A DNA stretch of 64,000 bases from Leptodactylus fallax (GCA_947044405.1 CAMRHE010000036.1:1488001-1552000), one strand, 5' to 3'; shown: positions 1 to 9,891, counted from the stretch's first letter. The notes: a model not told the origin generated them from the sequence alone. Numbers and translations: made by a program.

Positions 1-2
1 CC

Positions 3-2921
3 AACAGTCAACAGGTCATTGCGGGGGGTAAAGTGGTCATGGGATTTCGGGACACTGGGGCACAGATTACTCTGGTGCAACCTGACTTGGTCCCTGCGGA
101 CAGTATTATCCCTGGAAAAACTCTGACCCTGAAGGGTATTGGACAAGAACGCGTAACTGTGCCCATGGCTTGCGTCCATTTGGACTGGGGTGCGGGAAAA
201 GGGATGCGTGATGTGGGGCTAGTGTCTGATCTGCCTGCCAATGTACTATTGGGAAGAGATTTGGGGCCCTTGGTGTCCCAATATGGGGTGGGAGCAGCCC
301 CACCTCGCTGTGACAAAATGTCTGTACTGAAGGATGATTTTAATGAGGTGTTGAAGCCTGTCACACAGGCAGAGGGAGGGGTCAGCATTTTGTCTCCCCT
401 TGCTGTGTGTCCAGCTAAAGTAATCAGTGAGCATGTGAATGAGGCATTGTGGAATGCTGACCTGGCTGTAGCCCCGCCCACATCTGCGGGTGATGAGAGC
501 CCCCTCAGTGTGACCCTGGCTCAGCCATTCCCCCATGCAGTTCACTGTGAATCAATGAATGAATGCAATGTCAATGTAATTGCTAATTCTTGCCTTGCAG
601 GTTTACAGGGTAGCTCTTCTGAGATGCTGGGGGCAACCCCAACTGAGGACAATGTGCCAGGTGGTCAGGTGGGTCACGGGGATCTCGGGGCCGATCCGGA
701 TGAGGGACGGACTGCTGGTGTTGCGGTGGTAACCCGCAGCCAGAGTGCTAGAGGGGTGGAAGGCACTCCGACCCCTGAGCCGTTCCCTCTGTCACCCGGA
801 GATGGCACTGAGGCCACCGTGACTAGCCTCCCCACACTGGAGCCGGAGGAGCCCGGCGGGTATATGACATCCACATCTCTTCTGTCTGGTTCCAGTCAGG
901 AGTTCAGGGACGCTGTCCAAGCTGACTGCAGTCTGGATGCATTGAAGGAGCGTGCTGATCAACCTCCCTTGGAGTCGGACAAGGACCGCGTGTACTGGGA
1001 GCAAGGGAGGTTGTACCGGGAAACGATCCCCACAAAGGGAAAAGAAAGTCGGCTCAGGGAGAAACATTTGGTGGTACCCCAACCCTACCGGGTGGAGTTG
1101 TTGCGGATTGCTCATGATATTCCACTGGCAGGCCACCTGGGGATCGCTAAGACCAAGGCTCGCCTCAGCCACTTATTCTACTGGCCTAAGATGGGGACAG
1201 ATGTAGCTAAATACTGCCGTTCATGTGACACTTGTCAGAAGATGGGCAAGGCGGGACAAGGCTCCAAAGCACCAATGATACCTATGCCCATCATAACCGA
1301 ACCTTTCCAGCGGGTGGCTGTGGATCTCATTGGACCCCTGTCCATTCCCAGTCGCACCGGGAAATGTTTCATATTAACGGTAGTAGACTACGCTACTAGG
1401 TACCCGGAAGCTGTCGCGCTGTCTTCCACCCGGGCTGATGTAGTGGCCAAGGCTCTGGTAGGCATCTTCTCCCGTGTTGGATTTCCCAGAGAGATGCTCA
1501 CAGACCAAGGTACCCAGTTCATGTCTGCCTTGATGCAAGGCCTGTGTAAGGTAACAGAGGTGCGACATCTGGTGTCCAGCCCGTATCACCCACAGACCAA
1601 TGGCCTGTGTGAACGGTTCAATGGCACCCTGAAGCAGATGCTCAGGATGTTAGTCGAGTCCCACGGGCGCGACTGGGAGCCTTATCTCCCGCACCTGCTG
1701 TTCGCTTACCGGGAGTTGCCGCAAGCCTCAACGGGGTTCTTCCCCTTTGAGCTCTTGTACGGGAGACGTGTACGTGGGCCCCTAACTCTTGTGAAAGAGT
1801 CCTGGGAAGGAGAAACAGCCATCCAAGGTGTGCCAGTCGTGCCCATGGCCCAAGTGCAGATGGCATGGGGTGCTGGAGGTGGGACCCAAGAAGGGGGTGT
1901 GTCAAATGTATTACCTGTCAATGTATTGTGGAGGGATGGTTTGGGGAAGCATAATCTCAGTCATTTGCCCAAGGTATCACCATCACCCACCCAAGTACAG
2001 GAGGAACAGGGTGTAGGCCCAAAGGGGCAAGGCGTCTGGGAGGGAGGACAGGGTCCAAACATACCTGTGCCAGAACCAGAGGTGCCCCTAGGTTTGGAAG
2101 CAAAGGGGGAGGTGCAGAATCCCCTAGAACTCTCCCAACTAGCGGCTAGTGTGGGAGAGACCCTTAGAGACTGCCAGGAAGGGGTCTCTAAACTGGTATC
2201 ACAAGGGCCTGGGGTTGCGAGTGTGGATCTGCAGGATGCCAGCACTCAGCACGAGGTCCCAGTGCAGGCCGGGGGTAGCCAGGTGGGCGGAGACTGCCGG
2301 GATGGGGTCTCAGCACCGGTACCACAAGGGCCTGGGGTTGCGAGTGTGGATCTGCGGGATGCCAGCAGTCAGAACGAGGTCCCAGTGCAGGCCGGGGGTA
2401 GCCAGGTGGGCAGAGACTGCCAGGATGGGGTCTCAGCACCGGTACCACAAGGGCCTGGGGTTGTGAGTGTGGGTCTGAGGGACGCCAGCACTCGGGGGAG
2501 GGACCCAGAGCAAGCAGGAGGTAGCCAGGTCTACTTAATTCAGAGCCTGAACCTTAGAAGAGTCTCCATTCAGACAGGAGAGGAAGAGGGTATCAGTACA
2601 CCAGGAATATGGTCAGGGACCAGCGCAGGTCCCGGCGGGGTGAGGCCGCCAAGGTGTCCGCGGAAGGCGATCTTAGGATCGTCCTTCCTCCCGACACGCT
2701 CTAAAAGGGGGAGGTGTGATGAACCGACCTTCAGTTTTATATCTTTCTTGGAAGTGTGCTTTACTTGCTTAGGTCAGTCCTTCCCCCACTTGGAATGCGG
2801 TGCTTTAGTGGAGTCCACATTGCTGGACGATAGGCTTCACTGGTTTTATGTGTGTTCATTGGAGATGGCTTGCTATAGCCAGGCACTTTTATTATCCCTG
2901 GCCAGATGGGATGGGGGATAG
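3..2921 (+). CDS. Gypsy (Gmr1-like) Pol remnant: protease and integrase, no reverse transcriptase
   Basis: One frame is open from the left window edge to a stop at 2921, so the 5' end is cut off. Numbering residues from position 33, the aspartic protease shows DTGA at residue 7 and NVLLGRDLG near residue 70. A TRSQ linker follows near residue 235. The integrase has an H-H-C-C zinc finger (HDIPLAGH, then CRSCDTC, about residues 359-400) and a DDE core at D431, D491 and E527, the last pair spaced 35 apart. No reverse transcriptase or RNase H is present before or after the integrase. In known Gmr1-type Gypsy elements the order is PR-IN-RT-RH, so RT-RH is probably deleted after about position 1800. 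The remaining frame carries 41-residue repeats, crosses the polypurine tract and stops inside the 3' LTR. Protease and integrase residues look intact. The Gmr1 assignment is inferred from domain order and memory. Confidence 0.85.
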   Translation, partial: NSQQVIAGGKVVMGFRDTGAQITLVQPDLVPADSIIPGKTLTLKGIGQERVTVPMACVHLDWGAGKGMRDVGLVSDLPANVLLGRDLGPLVSQYGVGAAPPRCDKMSVLKDDFNEVLKPVTQAEGGVSILSPLAVCPAKVISEHVNEALWNADLAVAPPTSAGDESPLSVTLAQPFPHAVHCESMNECNVNVIANSCLAGLQGSSSEMLGATPTEDNVPGGQVGHGDLGADPDEGRTAGVAVVTRSQSARGVEGTPTPEPFPLSPGDGTEATVTSLPTLEPEEPGGYMTSTSLLSGSSQEFRDAVQADCSLDALKERADQPPLESDKDRVYWEQGRLYRETIPTKGKESRLREKHLVVPQPYRVELLRIAHDIPLAGHLGIAKTKARLSHLFYWPKMGTDVAKYCRSCDTCQKMGKAGQGSKAPMIPMPIITEPFQRVAVDLIGPLSIPSRTGKCFILTVVDYATRYPEAVALSSTRADVVAKALVGIFSRVGFPREMLTDQGTQFMSALMQGLCKVTEVRHLVSSPYHPQTNGLCERFNGTLKQMLRMLVESHGRDWEPYLPHLLFAYRELPQASTGFFPFELLYGRRVRGPLTLVKESWEGETAIQGVPVVPMAQVQMAWGAGGGTQEGGVSNVLPVNVLWRDGLGKHNLSHLPKVSPSPTQVQEEQGVGPKGQGVWEGGQGPNIPVPEPEVPLGLEAKGEVQNPLELSQLAASVGETLRDCQEGVSKLVSQGPGVASVDLQDASTQHEVPVQAGGSQVGGDCRDGVSAPVPQGPGVASVDLRDASSQNEVPVQAGGSQVGRDCQDGVSAPVPQGPGVVSVGLRDASTRGRDPEQAGGSQVYLIQSLNLRRVSIQTGEEEGISTPGIWSGTSAGPGGVRPPRCPRKAILGSSFLPTRSKRGRCDEPTFSFISFLEVCFTCLGQSFPHLECGALVESTLLDDRLHWFYVCSLEMACYSQALLLSLARWDGG
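2169..2537 (+). repeat. In-frame 123-bp tandem repeat (41 codons, three units)
   Basis: The motif gactgcc recurs at 2169, 2292 and 2415, giving two exact 123-bp steps. Each unit encodes about 41 residues including PQGPGVASVDL and VPVQAGGSQVG. The third unit drifts near its end. Because 123 is a multiple of three the repeats keep the host reading frame open. They lie after the integrase, where RT-RNase H would be expected. I do not recognise a function. Confidence 0.9.
2703..2714 (+). other. Polypurine tract of the Gypsy element
   Basis: A run aaaagggggagg directly precedes the sequence tgtgatgaacc that starts the LTR. This is the plus-strand priming site expected just upstream of a 3' LTR and it fixes the LTR start at 2715. 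Confidence 0.85.
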
Positions 2922-3530
2922 CAAGCCTTAACTTCACCCTTCTCTCTGAGGGTTCTGCAAAGGTGGGAGAAGGGGGGCTGCCTGGGTGCAAGGGGTGGGT
3001 GGAGCACTAGCCATATGCTGTGGGCAGACCTGGATTCTGGGGTCATTCAGCAAAGAGGCAGTAAGGAGCTCTGATCTGGGAGAAGATGAGAGGGCCTGCC
3101 CTACTGAGGAATGCTTTGAGGGCCTAGTTCTGGACAGCATGTAGAAGGATTGTTTTATGCAACTTGCTTAAGCTTGCGCCCTAGGCCCAAAACTCTGCTG
3201 TGGCCTAGAGAAACGGACTACGAGTCTATTGTGTTGAGCATGGAAGAGAGACAGCTAGGACAAAGCTGTGTGCTCAGGTATTTTTTCTAATCTTTATTTC
3301 CTTTTATTTTGGTGTATTGTATCATTGCCCTTTTGCTTGTATGTTTATGCTTGATCATATTAATATTGTATATTTCTGTATATGCTATTAATCCATACCG
3401 ACCCACTTGGGTTATTAAACATATAAAATTTATATCGCTCGCTTCGTTTTTATCCTATGACCCGGTCTACTCACGGTGTGTGAGTGGGAGGTTAAGAAAG
3501 AAGTTTGATCGCAGGCGTGCCAGGCGGCTG
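2715..3530 (+). mobile_element. Gypsy 3' LTR, right end unclear
   Basis: The segment starts with TG right after the polypurine tract and holds polyadenylation-like signals (attaaa and ataaaa near 3414-3428) followed by T-rich sequence. The 5' LTR is outside the window, so the right boundary cannot be set by comparison. Sequence typical of a CR1 3' end begins at about 3540, so the LTR either ends or is cut there. No terminal CA or target duplication was identified. Confidence 0.6.
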
Positions 3531-3539
3531 GGCAAGGCG

Positions 3540-3866
3540 ATATTCTTCACACAGACCTTCCACCATTTTGGTTGCTCTTCTCTGGACTTGTTCCAATATA
3601 TCGATGTCTTTCTTGAACTGAGGCACCCAGAACTGTACACAGTATTCCAGGTGGGGTCTGACCAGGGCAGAGTACAGCGGAATAATTACCTCTCTTGATC
3701 TAGATTCAATGCTTGTCTTGATACATCCCAAAATTTTGTTAGCCTTTTTTGCAACAGCACCGCACTGTTGGCTCATATTGAATTTGTGATCTACTATTAT
3801 GCCGAAGTCCTTTTCCCCTGTGCTATCACTTAGTTCTATTCCTCCCATATTATATATACTCCCCAT
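3540..3866 (-). pseudogene. CR1-type LINE, C-terminal reverse-transcriptase fragment
   Basis: Read on the minus strand, a frame starting at 3866 encodes the end of a CR1-type ORF2: [18 protein letters not shown], then [19 protein letters not shown] and [15 protein letters not shown]. These motifs mark the thumb and C-terminal part of CR1 reverse transcriptases. The catalytic domain and endonuclease are absent. The match breaks off after ATKMVEGL, so the fragment is truncated at both ends. It lies against the Gypsy LTR, probably from a later insertion or a rearrangement. Confidence 0.85.
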
Positions 3867-3870
3867 CTTC

Positions 3871-4445
3871 CAAACCCCTTAACTTTTTATTTTTCATTCA
3901 CAGAGTCATATGAGGGGCTTGATGTTTTCGGGTCAAATTGTTCTTTATAATGTTACCATTTAATATTCTGTACAATGTACTGGGAAACAAAAAAAATTCA
4001 GAATGGGGTGGAATTGGAGAAAAAGTGCATTTGTGTTACTTTCTTATGGGTTTAGTTTTTACGACGTTCACTGTGCAGTCAAAATGACATTTCACCTATA
4101 TTCCGTTTCGGTACGATTCCGGGAATACCAAATTTATATAGATTTATTTACATTTGAAACCCTAAAAAAAAAAATCCAAAACTAAGCAAAAATAAAATTA
4201 TTCTAATAGCACGGTAGATATTGGGAAGGGGTTAATATTTCGTAAAATGTACTAGGAAGTTCAAAAAAAAAAAAAAAGAAGTCAGAATGGGGTGGAATTA
4301 GACAAAAACTCCTTTTGCGCAACTTTCTTATGGGATTTGATTTTACACCATTCACTTAGCAGCCAAAATGACATGATACCTGTATTCTGTGGGTCGGTAC
4401 GATTGCGGCCTTACCAAATTTATAGGTTTTTTTATGTTTTAAAGT
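3871..4445 (-). mobile_element. TTAA-family element fragment, partly duplicated
   Basis: The sequence matches, in reverse, the right part of the TTAA element at 18302-19570, sharing the calls 'gaatggggtggaattgga' and 'accaaatttatatag'. Two diverged copies follow each other, one at about 3930-4150 and one at about 4235-4435, both with the aatggggtggaatt block. There are no clear ends and no coding capacity. Confidence 0.6.
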
Positions 4446-4715
4446 GTATCTAAACTTTTGGTTTTTTGGCAGTATTTGTGTCATTAATTGTAATTTTGTA
4501 AAGTATTTTGTAATATACTTTATTAACAAATTTTGGCTCCTTTCTGTGAAATTTTGCATTTCTTTATTCTTTCCCTTGTTCTCTAATGAGAGCTGTCCCT
4601 GCTTCTCACAGTGTACGGTGAACAGGTTTGTGTGAAATAAGAAGAAAATTAGTGGAGTGGAGGGTCACTTCAAACAGTTATATCTCAGCTATATTTGGTG
4701 TCGTATGAAAGAGGA

Positions 4716-4855
4716 GATTTTATTTATTTATTATTTATTTATTATGCTTACTTGTATAGCGCCATCATATTCCGCAGTGCTTTACAGACATTGACAGTCA
4801 CTGTCCCATATAGGGCTCACAATCTACATTCCCTATCAGTATGTCTTTCATAGGA
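4716..4855 (-). mobile_element. tRNA-derived SINE, 3' fragment
   Basis: The segment is the reverse complement of the 3' half of the SINE at 5107-5362. It reads through 'gacatactgatagggaatg', 'gattgtgagccctatat' and 'tgcggaatatgatggcgct' to an (AAATA)n-like tail. The tRNA-like head is missing, which fits 5' truncation on insertion. Confidence 0.8.
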
Positions 4856-5106
4856 CACCAAGGTTGTAGCTGCATATAAATATCCCAATCTCAACAGTGT
4901 TTTCAACCAGCAATATCTCTGGTAATTATATAGGTTGCACTGCAACATTTGTCTCCTATGAAAGATGAGAATCTCTTCTTTCATATGACATCACTTTTTC
5001 AAGTGACCCTCCCCTACACTCATTTTCTCTTTATTTCACACAAGCTCGTACACTGTACACAATGAGAAGCAGGATACAGCTCTCAATAGAGAAGCAAGGC
5101 AAAGAA

Positions 5107-5362
5107 TGGGCAGCACAGTGGCTCAGCGGTTAGCATTGCAGAGCTTGGGTCCTAGGTTCAAATCTGACCAAAAATGACAACATCTGCAAGGAGTTTATAT
5201 GATCTCCAGGTGTTTGCGTAGGTTTCCTCCCACACTCCATAGACATACTGATAGGGAATGTAGATTGTGAGCCCTATATGGGACAGTGATTGACAATGTC
5301 TGTAAAGTGCTGCGGAATATGATGACACTATATAAGTAAGCAAAACAAATAAATAAATAAAG
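5107..5362 (+). mobile_element. tRNA-derived SINE (V-SINE-like), near full length
   Basis: The head contains a pol III A box (tggctcagcgg, 5119-5129) and B box (ggttcaaatct, 5155-5165), as in tRNA-derived SINEs. The body has the hallmark 'gacaacatctgcaaggag' and 'gtttcctcccacactcc' blocks. The tail is 'ctatataagtaagcaaaac' followed by an aaat repeat. It sits inside the right arm of the palindromic element, whose sequence resumes after it. Confidence 0.88.
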
Positions 5363-5548
5363 AAAGAAATGCAGGATTTCACAGAAAGGAGCCAGTGACA
5401 GATGACTTTAGTGGGCTAAGCAGTCAATGTCAAAATGTTATTGCTCAAGGCCAGGAAACAGAGACAAGCAGGAAAGCCAGGTAGTGGAGTTACATTCGGA
5501 AGGCATAACAGTTTGTTATTTTATAGTACTCTAAATTTTTCATCGAAA

Positions 5549-5992
5549 GCCTAAAGGGGCTGAACATTTTCCCCAAATGATAACTTATCACACTGGATAA
5601 GTGATAAGTGTCTGACTGGTAGTGGTTCTACCACAGGGACTTTCATAGATTATGATAATGAGGCTCCTGCACCGTTTAAATGGAGTGGTGGTCACATATT
5701 CTCTCTGCCACTCCATTTAAACTCTATGGGATTGATGGAGATACAGAGTACGATGCTTGCCTGTTTTCATTAGTCCCATAGTTAACCCAGTCACAATAAG
5801 GAAATCATAACTGGTTTACTTACAAATACCAGACCACATAAAGTTCATATCCACTGTCAACCGATCAAAAGAGCAGACTGTTACCATGATGATTAGAGAA
5901 AATATTAAAAATTCTGCAAAATTTGGAATTATTTCTATTTGCAAAAATACTTAAGTTTAAATATGGTTTTTGTTATAGGAAAACCCCTTTAA
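5549..5992. mobile_element. T2/Kolobok-like MITE next to the BBS10 splice donor
   Basis: The left end reads ctaaaggggctgaaca and the right end ggaaaacccctttaa, i.e. inverted TTAAAGG-type termini with a TTAA at 5989-5992. Internal inverted copies of 'ccatttaaactctatggg'-like sequence lie at about 5675-5735. No coding capacity. Its right terminus is 23 nt inside the intron from the BBS10 exon at 6016. Confidence 0.55.
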
Positions 5993-6015
5993 GTATACAA
6001 AGTATCCCTTGGTAC

Positions 6016-6218
6016 CTTGCAACAGGGTGATCCAGTAAAAGGCACTCCAGTATTCTTCTTCCATCTTTAGTAATGAGGATATCACCTGTAGATTTAATAA
6101 ACAAAACCTGTCCTCCTTCAGGACCAAAGCACCCATGAACAATATTCTCCAATGATTCTGCCACTTGCAGGATTCTAGCAATGTCTAGATGTTGTATAGC
6201 TCTTTGCATCTGTGCTTC
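6016..6218 (-). CDS. BBS10: BBS10 (chaperonin-like Bardet-Biedl protein) exon 2
   Basis: On the minus strand a T-rich acceptor (ttttttcatag) precedes an exon that starts GAAGCACAGATG and ends GCAAG before the donor gtacca. The 203-bp exon enters in phase 0 and leaves after two bases of an arginine codon. It encodes LQVAESLENIVH, GPEGGQVL, KSTGDILITKDGRRILE and HPVAR. These are the N-terminal equatorial motifs of BBS10, a group II chaperonin-like protein that helps assemble the BBSome at the cilium base. Human BBS10 also has an exon junction right after this HPxAR motif. The remaining, much longer coding exon is not in the window and must lie left of position 1. An ATG at 6209-6207 lies inside the exon and matches the position of the human start, but an upstream exon joins in frame (see 12435). 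The assignment is from remembered family similarity. Confidence 0.85.
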
Positions 6219-6432
6219 CTATGAAAAAAAGGAAAACGTAGTCATTTTACTATAATGCCCTAACATAACAGTAACAATATAGATATCGAAGAAGATTGTT
6301 TAACACTAAACTGGAGGTACACGATGCAATAATCCAATATGCACTAATGGACCATCAATTGTCTCTCTTGGCACTGTAAATTTGCTTCTTCTTTAAAAAG
6401 GGACTCTCACATACACAAACTGTCCTATGTTA

Positions 6433-6844
6433 GGGTGGGTTTACACTTGCGCCCAGACTCCGTCCGCCATGAATCCGACCTAAATGTCGGGGGAAAAAGG
6501 ATAGGGAAAGCAGTGGAAAAGGTTTGAGGCGCATTGCTTAAAAACCCATTCACGTCTATGGGTTTTTAAAGCAATGCGCGGGTGTCCGATTGCACTTTCT
6601 GCGCCGCGAAGCAGCTTTTTTCGTAGGAAACAAAGTCGGACATGCAGGACTTTGTTTCGGACGAAAAAAAAAACCAGATTCGCGGCACAGAGGGTGCAAT
6701 CGGACACCCGCGCATTGCTTTAAAAACCCATAGAAGTGAATGGGTTTTTAAGAAATGCGTCTCAAACCTTTCACAATCCTTTTTTTCTGACATTTAGGTT
6801 GGATTTGCAGTGGATGGAGTCCGGGCGCAAGTGTGAATCCACCC
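6433..6844. mobile_element. Palindromic MITE (Harbinger-like ends) in the BBS10 intron
   Basis: Both ends read gggtggrtttcacacttgcgccc-like sequence in opposite orientation (6433 onward and back from 6844). The two arms pair over nearly the whole length, for example 'cccattcacgtctatggg' near 6545 and its counterpart near 6728, with the centre near 6637. Flanking triplets are TTA on the left and TCA on the right, close to the 3-bp duplication of PIF/Harbinger elements. There is no transposase. Confidence 0.75.
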
Positions 6845-6942
6845 TCAGAGGTGCAAGTAACAGGGAACCTGTTCTTGTTCACATACAGAATCCCTACCAA
6901 CACGTCACTGTGCACTTAAACCCCTTAGTGACTTAGGTTATA

Positions 6943-8515
6943 CAGTGGGTACGGAAGGTTTTCAGACTCCTTTAAATTTTTCACTCTGTTTCATTGCAGC
7001 CATTTGCTAAAAGCAAAAAAGTTCATTTTATTTCTCATTAATGCACACTCAGCACCCCATCTTGACAGAAAAAAAACAGAAATGTAGATATTTTTGCAAA
7101 TTTATTAAAAAAGAAAAACTGAAATATCACATTGTCATAAGTATTCAGCCCCTTTGCTCAGTATTGAGTAGAAGTCCCTTTTGAGCTAGTACAGCCATGA
7201 GTCTTCTTGGGAATGATGCAACAAGTTTTTCACATCTGGATTTGGGGATCCTCTGCCATTCTTCCTTGCAGATCTTCTCCAGTTCTGTCAGGTTGGATGG
7301 TGAACGTTGGTGGACAGCCATTTTCAGGTCTCTCCAGAGATGCTCAATTGAGTTGAGGTCAGGGCTCTGGCTGGGCCAGTCAAGAATGGTCACAGAGTTG
7401 TTCCGAGGCCACTCCTTTGTTATTTTATCTGTGTGCTTAGGGTCATTGTCTTGTTGGAAGGTGAACCTTTGGCCCAGTCTGAGGTCCAGAGCACTCTGGA
7501 AGAGGTTTTCTTCCAGGATATCTCTGTACTTGGCCGCATTCATCTTTCCTTCAATTGCAACCAGTCGTCCTGTCCCTGCAGCTGGAAAACATCCCCATAG
7601 CATGATGCTGCCACCACATTTCACTGTTGGGATTGTATTGGGCAGGTGATGAGCAGTGCCTGTTTTTTTCCACACATACCGCTTAGAATTAACGCCAAAA
7701 AGTTCAATCTTTGTGTCATCAGACCAGAGAATCTTATTTCTTATAGTCTGGGAGTCCTTCATGTGTTTTTTGGCAAACTCTATGCGGGCTTTCATATGTC
7801 TTGCACTGAGGAGAGGCTTCCTTCGGGCCACTCTGCCATAAAGCCCCAACTGGTGGAGGGCTGAAGTGATATTGACTTTGTGGAACTTTCTCCCATCTCC
7901 CTACTGCATCTCTGGAGCTCAGCCACAGTGATCTTTGGGTTCTTCTTTACCTCTCTCACCAAGGCTCTTCTTCCACGATTGTTCAGTTTGGCTGGACAGC
8001 CAGGTCTAGGAAGAGTTCTGGTCGTCCCAAACTTCTTCCATTTAAGGATTATGGAGGCCGCTGTGCTCACAGATCTGTGCCTTGCCACAATTCTGTCTCT
8101 GAGCTCCTTGGGCAGTTCCTTTGACCTCATGATTCTCATTTGCTCTGACATGCACTGTCAGCTGTGAGGTCTTATATAGACAGGTATGTGCCTTTCCTAA
8201 TCAAGTCCAATCAGTTTAATTAAACACATCTGGACTCCAATGAAGGAGTAGAACCATCTCAAGGAGGATCAGAAGGAAATGGACAGCATGTCCTAGAAAA
8301 TGGTCTGAATACTTAAGACCATGTGATATTTCAGTTTTTCTTTTTTTTAATAAATTTGCAAAAATATCTACATTTCTGTTTTTTTTTCTGTCAAGATTGG
8401 GTGCTGAGTGTATATTAATGAGAAATAAAATTAACTTTTTTGCTTTTAGCAAATGACTGCAATGAAACAGAAAGTGAAAAATTTAAAGGGGTCTGAATAG
8501 TTTCCGTACCTACTG
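6943..8515 (-). mobile_element. Tc1/mariner element, copy A (cagtgggtacggaa family)
   Basis: Terminal inverted repeats of about 200 bp run inward from cagtgggtacggaag at 6943 and from its diverged reverse complement ending at 8515. TA dinucleotides flank both ends (6941-6942 and 8516-8517). The transposase is on the minus strand. The left flank (ttaaaccccttagtgac at 6916) looks like the start of a TTAA-type element, so this copy may have landed in an older repeat. This family differs from the other Tc1 copies in the window. Confidence 0.92.
7145..8151 (-). pseudogene. Tc1-type DD34E transposase, one frameshift
   Basis: Translation starts at 8151 with MSEQMRIMRSKELPKELRD, a helix-turn-helix DNA-binding region followed by the RRALVREVKKNPKITVAEL second domain. 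Near 7880-7900 the frame shifts. The catalytic part continues from 7849 to the stop at 7145. It carries WSDDTKIELFG, GGSIMLWGCF, FQQDNDPKHT and SPDLNSIEHLW, so all three DDE acidic residues are present. The frames at 8151 and 7849 differ, which makes a single indel the simplest break. A few other changes are possible. The protein would cut and paste the element in the nucleus, but this copy cannot encode it as it stands. Confidence 0.9.
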
Positions 8516-8517
8516 TA

Positions 8518-9245
8518 CATGTATGAAGGATGTGTACTATTTCAATACAGTATGTGCTCAGGAGCTGAACCTATGCCATGTACATCTTCCAACCGGTAAT
8601 AGAGCCAACTCAGATCCTTGATGTTTAACCCCTCAGATGTCATAATCAATGGCAACCACAGTATCTGTGGGATTAGAAAGATGGAAGGTGGTCATCCTTT
8701 GTCCCCATTAAAAGGCATGTATCACCAGCAAATGGCATATTTTCAAGTTTTTATGTTAAACAAGAAAACATCGAGGATCTTCTGTTAAATAAATTTTTTT
8801 GAATTTTTAAACGACAGTTTACCTGTCACAATTTTTTTTAGAAATAAAGTAATAAATCCTGCAATTTTCAACCTGCTCAGACTAAAAATAGACTGAAACT
8901 TGCCAATTAGATTATATGGACTCATGTCTATGAGGGATCCGTGAAAACAGATATCCTCAAATGTACACTCCGCCATGAAAAAAGTACTTTTTTTCTCAGC
9001 CAAGTACTCGACACTGCCATCTGAACATAATCTTAGAATCAGTGGGTTTAGCCTATCAACTCCACAGCCCCATGCATGTGTTTCTAGAAATGCTACATGT
9101 TAATTTTACTTTTGAAAACGCAGCATTTTCCTCATACACTTATATGTGGGAGGCCAAAAATTAAAAACTCAGAACAAAAGCAGTGAAAAGTGTTTTATTT
9201 CCTGCAGAGTTTTTTAGTTGCAATTTGCTATGTGTGACTTTAGCC
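8518..9245. other. Intronic sequence without a gene; one T2-like terminus
   Basis: No open frame with recognisable motifs is present. Near 8706 the sequence ttaaaaggcatgtatcaccag resembles the left end of a TTAAAGG-type MITE whose right end I could not place. The rest is AT-rich and unassigned. Confidence 0.4.
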
Positions 9246-9409
9246 TAAAGGAGTTTTCTGGAATTTAAATATTGATGACTTATCCTTTCACATCTTTATC
9301 CTACCAACATTCACATACAAGTATTGCCCCTGATCCATGAAAAAGTAGAGATTGACAGATTGGAAACATGGTTCCATTTTCATGGCCATAACTCTCCCAT
9401 TGAAAGTTA
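9246..9409 (+). mobile_element. T2-like MITE, left part only
   Basis: The segment starts ctaaaggagttttctgg, the common end of the family also seen at 13516 and 50307, and continues with 'gatgacttatcc'. It is broken at 9409 by the palindromic element that begins at 9410. The right part was not found to the right of the palindromes. Confidence 0.5.
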
Positions 9410-9888
9410 GGGGGCATTCACACTACCGTGGGTGACCGTCAGTAGTGTCCATCAATATTGTCTGTTACAAGATTTTAGCATCGGACACTGGCTGAACCGT
9501 CAGAAATCCGTTAAAATTTCCATTAATTTCAATGGGTTTTTTATATTGTGTCCGTTTATACCCAATCTGTCAGAAGTCCGTTTTTTTTTCCGTGGACAAA
9601 AAATCCTACATGCAGGACTTTTTTGTCCGTTTGGAAAAACGGATTCTTGACGGACAGCAAGTGTCTGTTATTTTTTTTTTAACATTGAAGTCTATGGGTA
9701 ACGGACTTATAACGGACAGTAACTGATAGCCATCAGTTACTGTCCATTATTTTATGTCCGTTTTTTTTTCTGCGCATGCGCAGAAAGCAGAAACAAAACA
9801 ACAAAAAAAAACAGACACTAACTGATGCTAACGGACACTAACTGATGCTAATGTGTCAGTTTTTTTTAATTGATCCATTATTTGGATG
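9410..9888 (+). mobile_element. Palindromic 'accg-gtgtccgt' MITE, one arm
   Basis: It begins gggggcattcacactaccg after TTA (9407-9409) and follows the left arm of the next element almost step for step: 'ctacatgcaggacttttt', 'gaagtctatgggtaacgg' and 'agccatcagttactgtcc'. No matching right terminus precedes the second element at 9892, so only one arm is present. A plausible reading is that the second copy inserted into the first, or that unequal exchange removed the other arm. Confidence 0.65.
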
Positions 9889-9891
9889 TTA

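Larger units (their letters stand above)
4531..5395. repeat. Large inverted-repeat (palindromic) element with a SINE in each arm
   Basis: The left outer end tggctcctttctgtgaaa (about 4531) returns as its reverse complement tttcacagaaaggagcca at about 5373-5390. Further matching inner blocks include ccctgcttctcac near 4588 against gagaagcagg near 5063, and ataggacaccaaggttg near 4852 against a diverged reverse complement near 4945. The arms meet near 4900. The right arm is split by the SINE at 5107-5362 and the left arm by a SINE 3' fragment at 4716-4855. No open frame is present. Confidence 0.75.

Noticed and set aside
7197..7649. 150-residue plus-strand frame
   Set aside because: It is antisense to the Tc1 transposase and shows no independent motif. 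The same holds for the antisense frames at 20229-20728 and 48632-49228.
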